From assembly GCA_963169345.1 (NCBI GenBank), contig CAUJCT010000053.1, positions 248,001 through 312,000 of the forward strand: a stretch of 64,000 nucleotides of DNA, in the 5' to 3' direction. The translations under genes and the position numbers were made by a program. The notes beneath the pieces are model-generated. The model was not told where the DNA came from. It worked only from the letters and a program-made list of their open reading frames with translations, and searched no databases. Numbering within the stretch: the stretch's first letter is position 1; every line of letters begins with the position of its first letter. The DNA comes from Bacteroidota bacterium (GTDB lineage Bacteria > Bacteroidota > Bacteroidia > NS11-12g > UBA955). This document shows positions 17,013 through 25,015 of the stretch, one piece after another.

Positions 17013-17864
17013 ATGGAAAATTATATAGAAATTAGTCTTACTGCGTGTGAACCTGTAGAGCAGAATGTTGAAATCATATCTGCTTATCTGTCAGATTTTG
17101 GATTTGAAGGTTCGGCAGAAGATGAAAACATTAAAGCTTATATAGTTGAAGGCCAGAAAACCATGGAAGAAATTGAAATCATTATGGATGAGCTGGTCGA
17201 AAAGAACCTTTGTTTCGAGAATTATGCTGTTGATGTGATTAAACCTAAAAACTGGAATGAAGAATGGGAAAAAAATTACTTTCAACCTATTCTGATTGGG
17301 AATCAATGTCTGATAAAAAGCAGTTTTCACAATACCGACATTAAAGCAAAATATGAAATCATCATCGATCCTAAAATGAGTTTTGGTACCGGTCATCACG
17401 AAACAACAAGTATGATGGCTGAGTATTTACTGGAACTAGACCTTAAAGACAAAGTTGTACTGGATATGGGAACAGGCACTGGTATATTAGGTATCTTGGC
17501 ATCTATGATAGGTTGCAAAGAAGTTATTGGTATCGACAACGACAGCTGGTGTTATGAAAATGCTCAGGAAAACATTGAAAAAAACAATATCAAAAACTTT
17601 GAAATGATTTTAGGGGATGCCGGTATGCTGAAATCTTATCCTGAGCACTTCGACTTAATAATTGCCAATATCAACAGACACATACTATTGGCAGATATCA
17701 GATATTTTGTTAAAACGATGAAGCCCAAGGCTACATTGTTATTGAGTGGATTTTACCTGGATGATCTTCAGGAAATTCAGGATGAATGTAAAAAACACGG
17801 ACTTCTATTGAGCAATAAGAAAATGAAAAAGAACTGGATAGGGGCTAAATTTGTAAGAGCATAA
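17013..17864 (+). CDS. prmA: ribosomal protein L11 methyltransferase
   Basis: PrmA trimethylates ribosomal protein L11 using SAM. The 283-residue protein has the N-terminal substrate-recognition domain, the linker motif FGTGHHETT at 124-132, SAM motif I LDMGTGTGILG at 150-160, and the catalytic-region segment IIANINRHIL. The ATG is six bases after the kynU stop, and the stop overlaps the next start by one base, so the gene is probably expressed with its neighbours. Confidence 0.93.
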   Translation: MENYIEISLTACEPVEQNVEIISAYLSDFGFEGSAEDENIKAYIVEGQKTMEEIEIIMDELVEKNLCFENYAVDVIKPKNWNEEWEKNYFQPILIGNQCLIKSSFHNTDIKAKYEIIIDPKMSFGTGHHETTSMMAEYLLELDLKDKVVLDMGTGTGILGILASMIGCKEVIGIDNDSWCYENAQENIEKNNIKNFEMILGDAGMLKSYPEHFDLIIANINRHILLADIRYFVKTMKPKATLLLSGFYLDDLQEIQDECKKHGLLLSNKKMKKNWIGAKFVRA

Positions 17865-18568
17865 TGGAGCTAAAAAATAAAGTAGCGGTTGTAACTGGAG
17901 TAAGTAAAGGTATAGGTGAATCACTCTGCCGTCAGTTATTAGCCGAGGGTTGCACGGTATTTGGTTTAGGAAGAAATAACTTTGATTGCCAGGATGCCAA
18001 TTACCATTTTATTCCAACTGATGTCAGATCGGTCAATGAAGTTGACAATGCTTTTAAAGTAATAATGGAGAAGGCTAATGGTCATATACATATTCTGATT
18101 AATAACGCCGGACTCGGTTTTTTCGGAAATGTAGAAGAACTTCCACTTGACGAATGGGACCAAATGTGGCAAACCAATGTTAATGGTATGTTTTATTGTA
18201 CCCGATTAGCCGTCCCTGTTATGAAACAACAGCAGTACGGACATATTATTAATATTGCAAGTACAGCAGGGTTAGAAGGTATGCCAATGGTAAGCGGATA
18301 TTGTGCTACCAAATGGGCTGTTAAAGGATTCAGCGAGAGTATTTGGAGAGAATTAAGAGATTTTAAAATCAAGGTAACCTGTGTTTATCCGGGTAGCGTG
18401 AAAACAGATTTTTTCAGAAACAGCCCGAACATAAAACCTCACGATTATATGCTGATGCCCGAAGATGTGGCAGGTATGATGCTTTATGCATTAAAGACGC
18501 CTGATAACTTTCATCAGGTAAATCTTGAAGTGCGCCCATTACAACCAAAAGGGCCTAAAACTTCTTAA
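17864..18568 (+). CDS. short-chain dehydrogenase/reductase
   Basis: A 234-residue classical SDR. It has the Rossmann motif TGVSKGIG at 11-18, the NNAG motif at 80-83, and catalytic S133, Y146 and K150 (YCATK). It probably oxidises or reduces an alcohol/keto group with NAD(P)H. It starts inside the prmA stop codon (one-base overlap). The substrate cannot be read from the sequence, and the pairing with prmA may be only transcriptional. Confidence 0.9.
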   Translation: MELKNKVAVVTGVSKGIGESLCRQLLAEGCTVFGLGRNNFDCQDANYHFIPTDVRSVNEVDNAFKVIMEKANGHIHILINNAGLGFFGNVEELPLDEWDQMWQTNVNGMFYCTRLAVPVMKQQQYGHIINIASTAGLEGMPMVSGYCATKWAVKGFSESIWRELRDFKIKVTCVYPGSVKTDFFRNSPNIKPHDYMLMPEDVAGMMLYALKTPDNFHQVNLEVRPLQPKGPKTS

Positions 18569-18650
18569 ACTGTATTTTAAGTTTACTGTCTTATTTATCG
18601 GTTTTTACAATATTAAGACATACAACTTCGTTCAAGTGCCTAGAATCTTA

Positions 18651-18658
18651 TAACTTTG
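18651..18658 (+). promoter_or_regulatory. candidate -7 box for the beta-helix lipoprotein gene
   Basis: TAACTTTG matches TAnnTTTG and ends ten bases before the ATG at 18669. A weak TTCG lies 20 bases upstream in place of the -33 TTTG. Confidence 0.45.
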
Positions 18659-18668
18659 CATTTTATTC

Positions 18669-20099
18669 ATGTCCAGAATTTTTGTTTGTTTTAGTATACT
18701 GTTTGTTTTTCTTTTAGGTTCTTGCCGTAAAGATGCTAAACTTTTAAAAGACCCGGGAACCCTTGGACTTTCAGAGGATACCATTTACTTTGATACTGTT
18801 TTTACCCGATTACCGGGAAGCCCATATCCTAAATCAGTCAATAAACGCTTTATGGTGCGCAATCCATATAAGGAAAAAGTAAATGTTAATGTTCGCATCA
18901 TGGGCGGGACCAACTCAGCTTACAGAATGAATGTAGATGGTTTAACCGGTCGCGAAATAAGAGATGTCGAAATACTTCCGGAAGACAGCGCATGGGTATT
19001 TGTAGAAGCTACTCTAGATGCCAATAACCAAACCAATCCAATACTGGTTATGGACAGTATTGAATTTGAAACCAATGGCAACAGACAATATGTTAAACTG
19101 GCCGCCTATGGTTGGGATGCCTACTACCTGAAAGACTCCGTATTCAATGGCACAACTACTCTTTTTCTTAAAGATAAACCTTATGTTATTGTCAATTCTA
19201 TATTCGTTAACGACAATTCTACCTTAAATATAGGACCAGGACTACATTTTTACAGTACAACAAATTCTGTGTTTGTAGATACAAGTGGTAAACAATTTGG
19301 TATCAGTGCAATTAACGTATTAGGCACCCTTAAAATAAATGGAACCAAAGCTGAACCAGTTATTTTTGAAGGCGACCGACTGGACAATGCTTATGATGAA
19401 GTTGCAGGTCAGTGGAGAGGAATTCATTTTTACAGAGGAAGTACCAATAATGAAGTGACGCATGCCTTAATAAAAAATGCAGCTGTAGGATTATGGGTGG
19501 ATTCTCTGCCAGAAGCAGGACAATACAATCTTATTGTAAGAAATACCCGAATTAGAAATATGACAGCCTATGGGGTTTTGGGTTTAACTGCTTCAATTCT
19601 GATTGAAAACTCGCTCATATCTAATTGTGGTATCAATACATTTATTGGTTATTATGGTGGTAATTACAATATCAATAATTGTACATTCTATACAGGTGCT
19701 AATGGAAGAAGAGATCCACATGTGCTATTTAACAATATTTTAAGAAATGAGAATAAAGTGATCATCAGAACTTATGATTTGCATTTCCAAATCCGTAACT
19801 CCATACTTTGGGGACCATTAGAAGCTGAGATGGGGTTCGATCTGACAAACGACAGTCAAATAAAAACTGCAGTTTTTGATAACAACATCTATAAGTACAA
19901 AGCAAATTTTGGAGGCAATAATAATTTGCGAAGCACAGATTTAGTATATCCTCAATTTGTCAATCCTGCTAAATATGATTTTCACCTCAAAAGCAATTCT
20001 CCTGCTATAGGAAAAGCCAATCCTTTAACTGCAACAACAATCGATCTGGAAGAAAAATCCAGAGATGGAAATCCGGATATAGGAGCATTTGAATTTTAA
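18669..20099 (+). CDS. right-handed parallel beta-helix lipoprotein
   Basis: A 476-residue exported protein. The signal ends in a lipobox (FLLGSC, lipid cysteine at 19), so it is probably outer-membrane anchored. An N-terminal beta-sandwich-like region (about 25-150) precedes a parallel beta-helix region (about 160-440) with repeated N-x-I/F-N turns such as IFVNDNSTLNIG, IKNAAVGLWVDS, NTRIRNMTAYGV and NCTFYTGANG. The end (DLEEKSRDGNPDIGAFEF) is typical of Bacteroidota choice-of-anchor beta-helix proteins. Pectate lyase-like folds often bind or cleave polysaccharide, but no catalytic residues can be assigned. It has its own promoter candidate. Confidence 0.8.
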   Translation: MSRIFVCFSILFVFLLGSCRKDAKLLKDPGTLGLSEDTIYFDTVFTRLPGSPYPKSVNKRFMVRNPYKEKVNVNVRIMGGTNSAYRMNVDGLTGREIRDVEILPEDSAWVFVEATLDANNQTNPILVMDSIEFETNGNRQYVKLAAYGWDAYYLKDSVFNGTTTLFLKDKPYVIVNSIFVNDNSTLNIGPGLHFYSTTNSVFVDTSGKQFGISAINVLGTLKINGTKAEPVIFEGDRLDNAYDEVAGQWRGIHFYRGSTNNEVTHALIKNAAVGLWVDSLPEAGQYNLIVRNTRIRNMTAYGVLGLTASILIENSLISNCGINTFIGYYGGNYNINNCTFYTGANGRRDPHVLFNNILRNENKVIIRTYDLHFQIRNSILWGPLEAEMGFDLTNDSQIKTAVFDNNIYKYKANFGGNNNLRSTDLVYPQFVNPAKYDFHLKSNSPAIGKANPLTATTIDLEEKSRDGNPDIGAFEF

Positions 20100-20311
20100 T
20101 ATAATCTATTGTATTTTAATAATTTAATTAGCTATATTTAAAGTATTAGCTTAATAATTAATTTGCTTAACTAAATTCGCCTTTTCAGTTAGTTTCTTAC
20201 GTTCATTCCAAATTTTTCTTACAAATGTCACATTTCAAGTAACATTCACGTCTATAGAGTATGTGTAAAAACACATATCAATTTATTTAATACTAAAATT
20301 ATAGGTTTGTA

Positions 20312-20343
20312 GGAAACGGTGGCTGGAAACAGTTGCCGTTTTC
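20312..20343 (+). terminator. strong stem-loop downstream of the beta-helix gene (terminator or small structured RNA)
   Basis: On the plus strand, bases 20312-20325 pair with 20330-20343 around a GAAA tetraloop, giving a 14-bp stem that uses four G-U pairs. The G-U pairs become A-C mismatches on the other strand, which favours plus-strand RNA. A TAGGTTTG box (20302-20309) lies just upstream. The downstream sequence is T-rich but not a clean U tract. It lies 212 bp after the beta-helix stop and just after the convergent lysS stop. The rest of the 246-bp gap shows nothing else. Confidence 0.45.
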
Positions 20344-20345
20344 GT

Positions 20346-21854
20346 TTATTGGTTTTCAGGGCGCATTTGCGGGAAGAATAATACTTCCTGTATGCTGGCC
20401 TGGTCAGTCATCAACATAGTTAATCTGTCGATGCCTATACCTAAACCTGCAGTTGGAGGCATACCATATTCTAATGCTCTCAGAAAATCCTCATCTAATG
20501 GCATAGCTTCATCATCACCTCTTCCTGCCAATCGCATTTGCTCCTCGAATCTTTCCCTCTGGTCTAAAGGATCGTTTAACTCTGTATAAGCATTAGCAAT
20601 TTCTTTTCCGTTGACGTACAGTTCAAATCTCTCTACCAGACCCGGTTTGCTTCTGTGTTTTTTAGTCAATGGGCTCATTTCAATTGGATAATCCGTGATG
20701 AAAGTAGGTTGAATACAATGTTTCTCACATCTTTCACCAAATATTTCATCTATGAGTTTTCCTTTTCCCATGCTCTCATCAGTCTTAACACCTAATTGTC
20801 TGCATGTATCTCTTAATTGACTTTCATCCATTGAAGACACATCGATTCCGGTGTATTCTTTAATGGCGTCGAACATGGTAATACGTTTGTATGGGCGGGC
20901 AAAACTAATGGTATTCTCACCTACCTTAACATCAGTGGTTCCGTTGACATCAAGGGCAACATTTTCAATCATGATTTCGGTGTAATCCATCATCCAGTTG
21001 TAATCTTTGTAGGCTACATAGATTTCTAATCCGGTAAATTCAGGATTGTGTGTTCTGTCAATTCCTTCATTTCTGAAGTTTTTAGCAAATTCATATACAC
21101 CTTCGAAACCGCCAACTATCAATCTTTTCAGATATAATTCATTGGCAATTCTAAGGAACAAAGGCATATCCAATGCATTATGGTGAGTAACAAAAGGACG
21201 AGCGGCGGCTCCACCATGAATGGCTTGCAGAATCGGCGTTTCAACTTCCAGGTAACCACTTTTATTAAACGTATTTCTGAGTGATTGAACAACTTTGGTT
21301 CTTTTTATGAAAGTTTCTTTTACGTGACCATTGACAATTAAATCCACATATCTCATGCGGTATCTGAGTTCAGGATCGCTAAATGCATCGTAAACAACTC
21401 CTTCTTTCTCCTTAACAACAGGTAGCGGATTTAAGGACTTTGATAAAAGCACCAACTCTTTCACTTTAACGGTGGTTTCGCCTGTACGGGTAGTAAAGAT
21501 TTCGCCTTTAACACCGATTATATCACCAATATCCAGTAAATGCAATACCACTTCATCAAACAAACTCTTATCTTCATCCGGAGAGATAACATCTCTTGCC
21601 ACATAAAGTTGAATGCGTCCGGTATGATCCATTATCTTCATAAAGGCTACCTTACCCTTTGGCTGAATACTCATGATTCTGCCGGCCATCACCACATTAG
21701 GGAAATTATTTTCTTCTTGTTTGTATTTAGCAAGAACTTCCTCAGCAGTCGTATTGATGTCCCACATCTCTGCGGGATAAGGGTCGATACCTAAAGCTTT
21801 GATTCGCTCTAGTTTACCTCTTCTTTGTAATTGGAGTTCGTTTAATTCGGACAT
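20346..21854 (-). CDS. lysS: lysine--tRNA ligase, class II
   Basis: LysS charges tRNA-Lys with lysine. The 502-residue protein has the N-terminal OB-fold anticodon-binding domain ([21 protein letters not shown] near 54-74) and the class II core. Motif 2 is [14 protein letters not shown] near 260-274, and motif 3 is [15 protein letters not shown] near the C-terminus. Length and sequence are typical of the bacterial enzyme. The start is ATG at 21854, with two overlapping -7 boxes just upstream. It is divergent from the SBBP/PKD cargo gene. Confidence 0.97.
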   Translation of the reverse strand: MSELNELQLQRRGKLERIKALGIDPYPAEMWDINTTAEEVLAKYKQEENNFPNVVMAGRIMSIQPKGKVAFMKIMDHTGRIQLYVARDVISPDEDKSLFDEVVLHLLDIGDIIGVKGEIFTTRTGETTVKVKELVLLSKSLNPLPVVKEKEGVVYDAFSDPELRYRMRYVDLIVNGHVKETFIKRTKVVQSLRNTFNKSGYLEVETPILQAIHGGAAARPFVTHHNALDMPLFLRIANELYLKRLIVGGFEGVYEFAKNFRNEGIDRTHNPEFTGLEIYVAYKDYNWMMDYTEIMIENVALDVNGTTDVKVGENTISFARPYKRITMFDAIKEYTGIDVSSMDESQLRDTCRQLGVKTDESMGKGKLIDEIFGERCEKHCIQPTFITDYPIEMSPLTKKHRSKPGLVERFELYVNGKEIANAYTELNDPLDQRERFEEQMRLAGRGDDEAMPLDEDFLRALEYGMPPTAGLGIGIDRLTMLMTDQASIQEVLFFPQMRPENQ

Positions 21855-21864
21855 GTAAGATTTT

Positions 21865-21886
21865 CAAAAATAAGGTTGCAAAAATA
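21865..21886 (-). promoter_or_regulatory. two candidate -7 boxes for lysS
   Basis: Minus-strand TATTTTTG occurs twice, at 21865-21872 and 21879-21886, both matching TAnnTTTG. The nearer one ends ten bases before the lysS ATG. A perfect 7-bp inverted repeat (AATTCAT at 21892-21898, ATGAATT at 21908-21914) lies just upstream, between lysS and the divergent gene. Confidence 0.45.
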
Positions 21887-21939
21887 CTTGCAATTCATCA
21901 TTTTTTAATGAATTCAAGCAACTAAAATGCGTTTTTATG

Positions 21940-21947
21940 TATCTTTG
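21940..21947 (+). promoter_or_regulatory. candidate -7 box for the SBBP/PKD cargo gene
   Basis: TATCTTTG matches TAnnTTTG. It implies that translation starts downstream of 21950, at the GTG at 21958 or the TTG at 21973, and not at the in-frame ATG at 21937. Confidence 0.45.
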
Positions 21948-21972
21948 TGTTGCGCAAGTGCCCATTTTCAAG

Positions 21973-24900
21973 TTGTTCAGAGTATTTAAATACAAAATCC
22001 GCTTAGCTTTTCTCACATGGATAAGTGTATCATGTCTGAATTTCAATCTCAATGCTCAGAATCTGTTTATTGAAAATGGTGGTAGGTTTCCCGGATTTGT
22101 TAAATATTCTTATCAGTTTGACAATGGAATGACCTACTATACCAATTATGGTTATACAATTTTACTTAGAGATGCAGCTGCTTTAGACAGTATGTGGCAT
22201 CATTTCCACAAGTACAAAACATTAAAACACGATTTTGTAATTCCTCAACATCGATTAGATGTAAGACTTCCAAAAATGAATCTGACAGACATCTTACCTG
22301 AATTTTCGTCAATAACCAGATTCAATTTTTACAAAGAAAACGGCGTAAGAGCAACCAATCTTCGAGCTTATCACAGAATTACCTACAGAAATTGCTTTCC
22401 TAAAATTGATTGGCAAATACAGGCAGGGAATGGTTCAGTAAAACAAAATTACATAGTTCATCCCGGCGCCAATGTTCGTGACATTTATTTCGAATATCTA
22501 CACCACAACGGCATTGAAATAAAAAATGATAAGCTGATAATAAAAACAAGTGTTGGAAATCTCATTGAAGAAAAACCCATTGCTTTTCAAGTCTCAGGTA
22601 AAGATACTGTTTGGGTGAATTGTTCATTTAGTTTGACGGATGAAAATCGTCAAATAGTAAGATTTAAACTGGGAGAATACAATAAGGCTTTAGACCTGAT
22701 AATCGATCCGATATTAGTGTTTTCAACCTATAGTGGCAGTGAGGGAGATAATTTTGGATTCACGGCAACTTATGATTCCAAATCTCATTTATATGCAGGA
22801 GGAATAGTTGATGGAGGCTCCGGTACCAATGGCGGTCCATTTCCTGTAACAACCGGCGCTTATCAGACAACTTACTCAGGTGGACAAGGTTTAGCACCTG
22901 CTAATCTACCTTGTGATATTGGCATCAACAAATACGACAGTGCCGGAAACTCTCTCCTGTATAGTACTTATCTGGGTGGAAGTCGCGATGAATATCCTCA
23001 TTCCTTAGTGGTGGACAATAACGACAATTTACTGATCATGGGTACTTGTTATTCACCCGATTTTCCAATGGACACCAGCGGGTACGACCTCACTTTCAAT
23101 GGTCAGACAGATATCTTTATTGTAAAGCTTAGTGAAGACGGGGCCAATATGCTTGGATCAACATTTATGGGTGGTAGTGATTTTGATGGATTAAATACAA
23201 GATCATTGAGATACAATTATGCCGATGATTTCAGAGGAGATATTATTGTAGACTCTGCTAATAATGTTTATGTTGCTTCGACAACTTATAGTACCAATTT
23301 TCCTGTAAAAAATGCTTTTCAAAACTCGAGAGCATCGGTACAGGATGGTTGTGTGTTTAGTCTTTATCCTGATTTGGACAGCCTTCGATTCAGTACATAT
23401 TTAGGTGGCAATAAGGATGATGCGATGTATTCAATTCGTATTTTTAATGATACTTTTTTGTGCATTGGAGGCGGCACTGCAAGTAATGCAATGGCTTTTG
23501 CAGTGAATGGTCATACTAACGCCTATTTGGGTGGAAGAGCTGATGGTTTTATAGCTAAACTGGATATTTTTGGAAACCTTGTGAACAGCAGTTATTTCGG
23601 AACAGGCGCATACGATCAAATTTACTTTCTTGATATGGATGCATCCGGCCAGATATACGCGTCTGGTCAAACAGAAGGCAATATTAATCGGACAGCAGGA
23701 ACTTATGGAAAAGACAACACAAGCCAGTTCATCATCAGATATACACCCAATCTTTCTACTTTAAACCTGACTACCACTTTTGGTAACAGAACTTTTAATC
23801 CTGAATTGTCTCCTTCTGCATTTTTAGTTGACAAATGTGATAATATCTATTTTTCAGGATGGGGTAGTCCAATTACAGATGGCACTCTTCATTCCTTAAC
23901 AACTAAGGATTTAGTTATTTCAGATGATGCTATTCAAAAGTCAACAGACAATTCTGATTTTTATCTTTTAATACTTGGCAAAAATGCCCGGAAGCTTATG
24001 TATGCTACTTATTACGGGGGTAATTTAACTGAAGACCATGTTGACGGAGGTACTTCAAGATTTGACAAGCGTGGTGTTGTTTATCAGTCGGTGTGTTCAA
24101 GTTGTCCTGACCCTGGCAATCATTACAACGACTTTCCTGTAAGTGCCAATGCGCCATTTAAAACTAATCTGAGCCCAAGATGCAGCAATGCTTCATTTAA
24201 AATTGATTTCCAGATTAACTTTGAAGTAAAAGCTCAATTTACTGCGAATCCAACCTCCGGTTGTCAGCCTTTGGAAGTGACTTTCACCAATCAGAGTAAA
24301 AATGCTACACAATATTTCTGGGATTTTGGAGATGGTTCACCAATTGACACCAATAAGAATCCCAAACATACCTATTTACTACCTGGTAAGTATAAGGTTA
24401 AGTTAACGACTATTGATTCATTTTCGTGCAATTTAAGCGCTTTTGATTCTACCGAAATTGAAGTTAAAGAATCGCCAATAGCTGACTTTGAATATACAAC
24501 CAAAGAATGCAGTCGCGAATTCGAATTTAAAAATAAATCACAAAACTATACAGATCCTATTTGGGATTTCGGAGATAGTACAAGTAAATCCAGTGAAGAC
24601 AACCCTAAGCATTCATTTACAAAGAACGGAGATTTCACAACTCTTCTTACAGTAAAACATCCAACAAGTGGTTGCACGGATACCCAAACAGTTGTTATAA
24701 AATTATACGACGACCCTAGTAAATCTATGCGTATACCAAATGTCATCACTCCAAATGGTGACGGTAAAAATGAATGTTTTACCGTTGAGGGCATTACTCC
24801 GGGTTGCGATGAAATTGAAGTGTGGATTTACGACCGTTGGGGCATTCTGATTTTCCACGGCAATTTACCTCAGGATTGCTGGAATGGCAAAGTTAACAAT

Positions 24901-25014
24901 ACAGGAAATGAAGTGCCAACTGGTGTGTACTTTTATATATTAGACATTAAAAGTAAAAATCCGAACCTGCCTGAAAAATTGCGATACGAAGGGGTAATTC
25001 ATATTATCCGATAG
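21973..25014 (+). CDS. secreted DUF7948/SBBP/PKD protein with CHU_C (type B) T9SS tail
   Basis: About 1013 residues from a TTG at 21973, which puts a signal peptide (RVFKYKIRLAFLTWIS... cleaved near NLNA) at the very start; an ATG at 21937 would overlap the promoter box. After a DUF7948-like region come SBBP beta-propeller repeats with the recurring STYLGG motif (LYSTYLGGSRDE, RFSTYLGGNKDD, YATYYGGNLTED). Two PKD domains follow (YFWDFGDGSP and IWDFGDSTSK, each with the conserved WDFGD). The end is a gliding-motility-associated C-terminal domain (VITPNGDGKNECF ... IYDRWGILIF), the type B T9SS signal. Probably a large surface adhesin; no enzyme site seen. Confidence 0.88.
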   Translation: MFRVFKYKIRLAFLTWISVSCLNFNLNAQNLFIENGGRFPGFVKYSYQFDNGMTYYTNYGYTILLRDAAALDSMWHHFHKYKTLKHDFVIPQHRLDVRLPKMNLTDILPEFSSITRFNFYKENGVRATNLRAYHRITYRNCFPKIDWQIQAGNGSVKQNYIVHPGANVRDIYFEYLHHNGIEIKNDKLIIKTSVGNLIEEKPIAFQVSGKDTVWVNCSFSLTDENRQIVRFKLGEYNKALDLIIDPILVFSTYSGSEGDNFGFTATYDSKSHLYAGGIVDGGSGTNGGPFPVTTGAYQTTYSGGQGLAPANLPCDIGINKYDSAGNSLLYSTYLGGSRDEYPHSLVVDNNDNLLIMGTCYSPDFPMDTSGYDLTFNGQTDIFIVKLSEDGANMLGSTFMGGSDFDGLNTRSLRYNYADDFRGDIIVDSANNVYVASTTYSTNFPVKNAFQNSRASVQDGCVFSLYPDLDSLRFSTYLGGNKDDAMYSIRIFNDTFLCIGGGTASNAMAFAVNGHTNAYLGGRADGFIAKLDIFGNLVNSSYFGTGAYDQIYFLDMDASGQIYASGQTEGNINRTAGTYGKDNTSQFIIRYTPNLSTLNLTTTFGNRTFNPELSPSAFLVDKCDNIYFSGWGSPITDGTLHSLTTKDLVISDDAIQKSTDNSDFYLLILGKNARKLMYATYYGGNLTEDHVDGGTSRFDKRGVVYQSVCSSCPDPGNHYNDFPVSANAPFKTNLSPRCSNASFKIDFQINFEVKAQFTANPTSGCQPLEVTFTNQSKNATQYFWDFGDGSPIDTNKNPKHTYLLPGKYKVKLTTIDSFSCNLSAFDSTEIEVKESPIADFEYTTKECSREFEFKNKSQNYTDPIWDFGDSTSKSSEDNPKHSFTKNGDFTTLLTVKHPTSGCTDTQTVVIKLYDDPSKSMRIPNVITPNGDGKNECFTVEGITPGCDEIEVWIYDRWGILIFHGNLPQDCWNGKVNNTGNEVPTGVYFYILDIKSKNPNLPEKLRYEGVIHIIR

Positions 25015-25015
25015 T

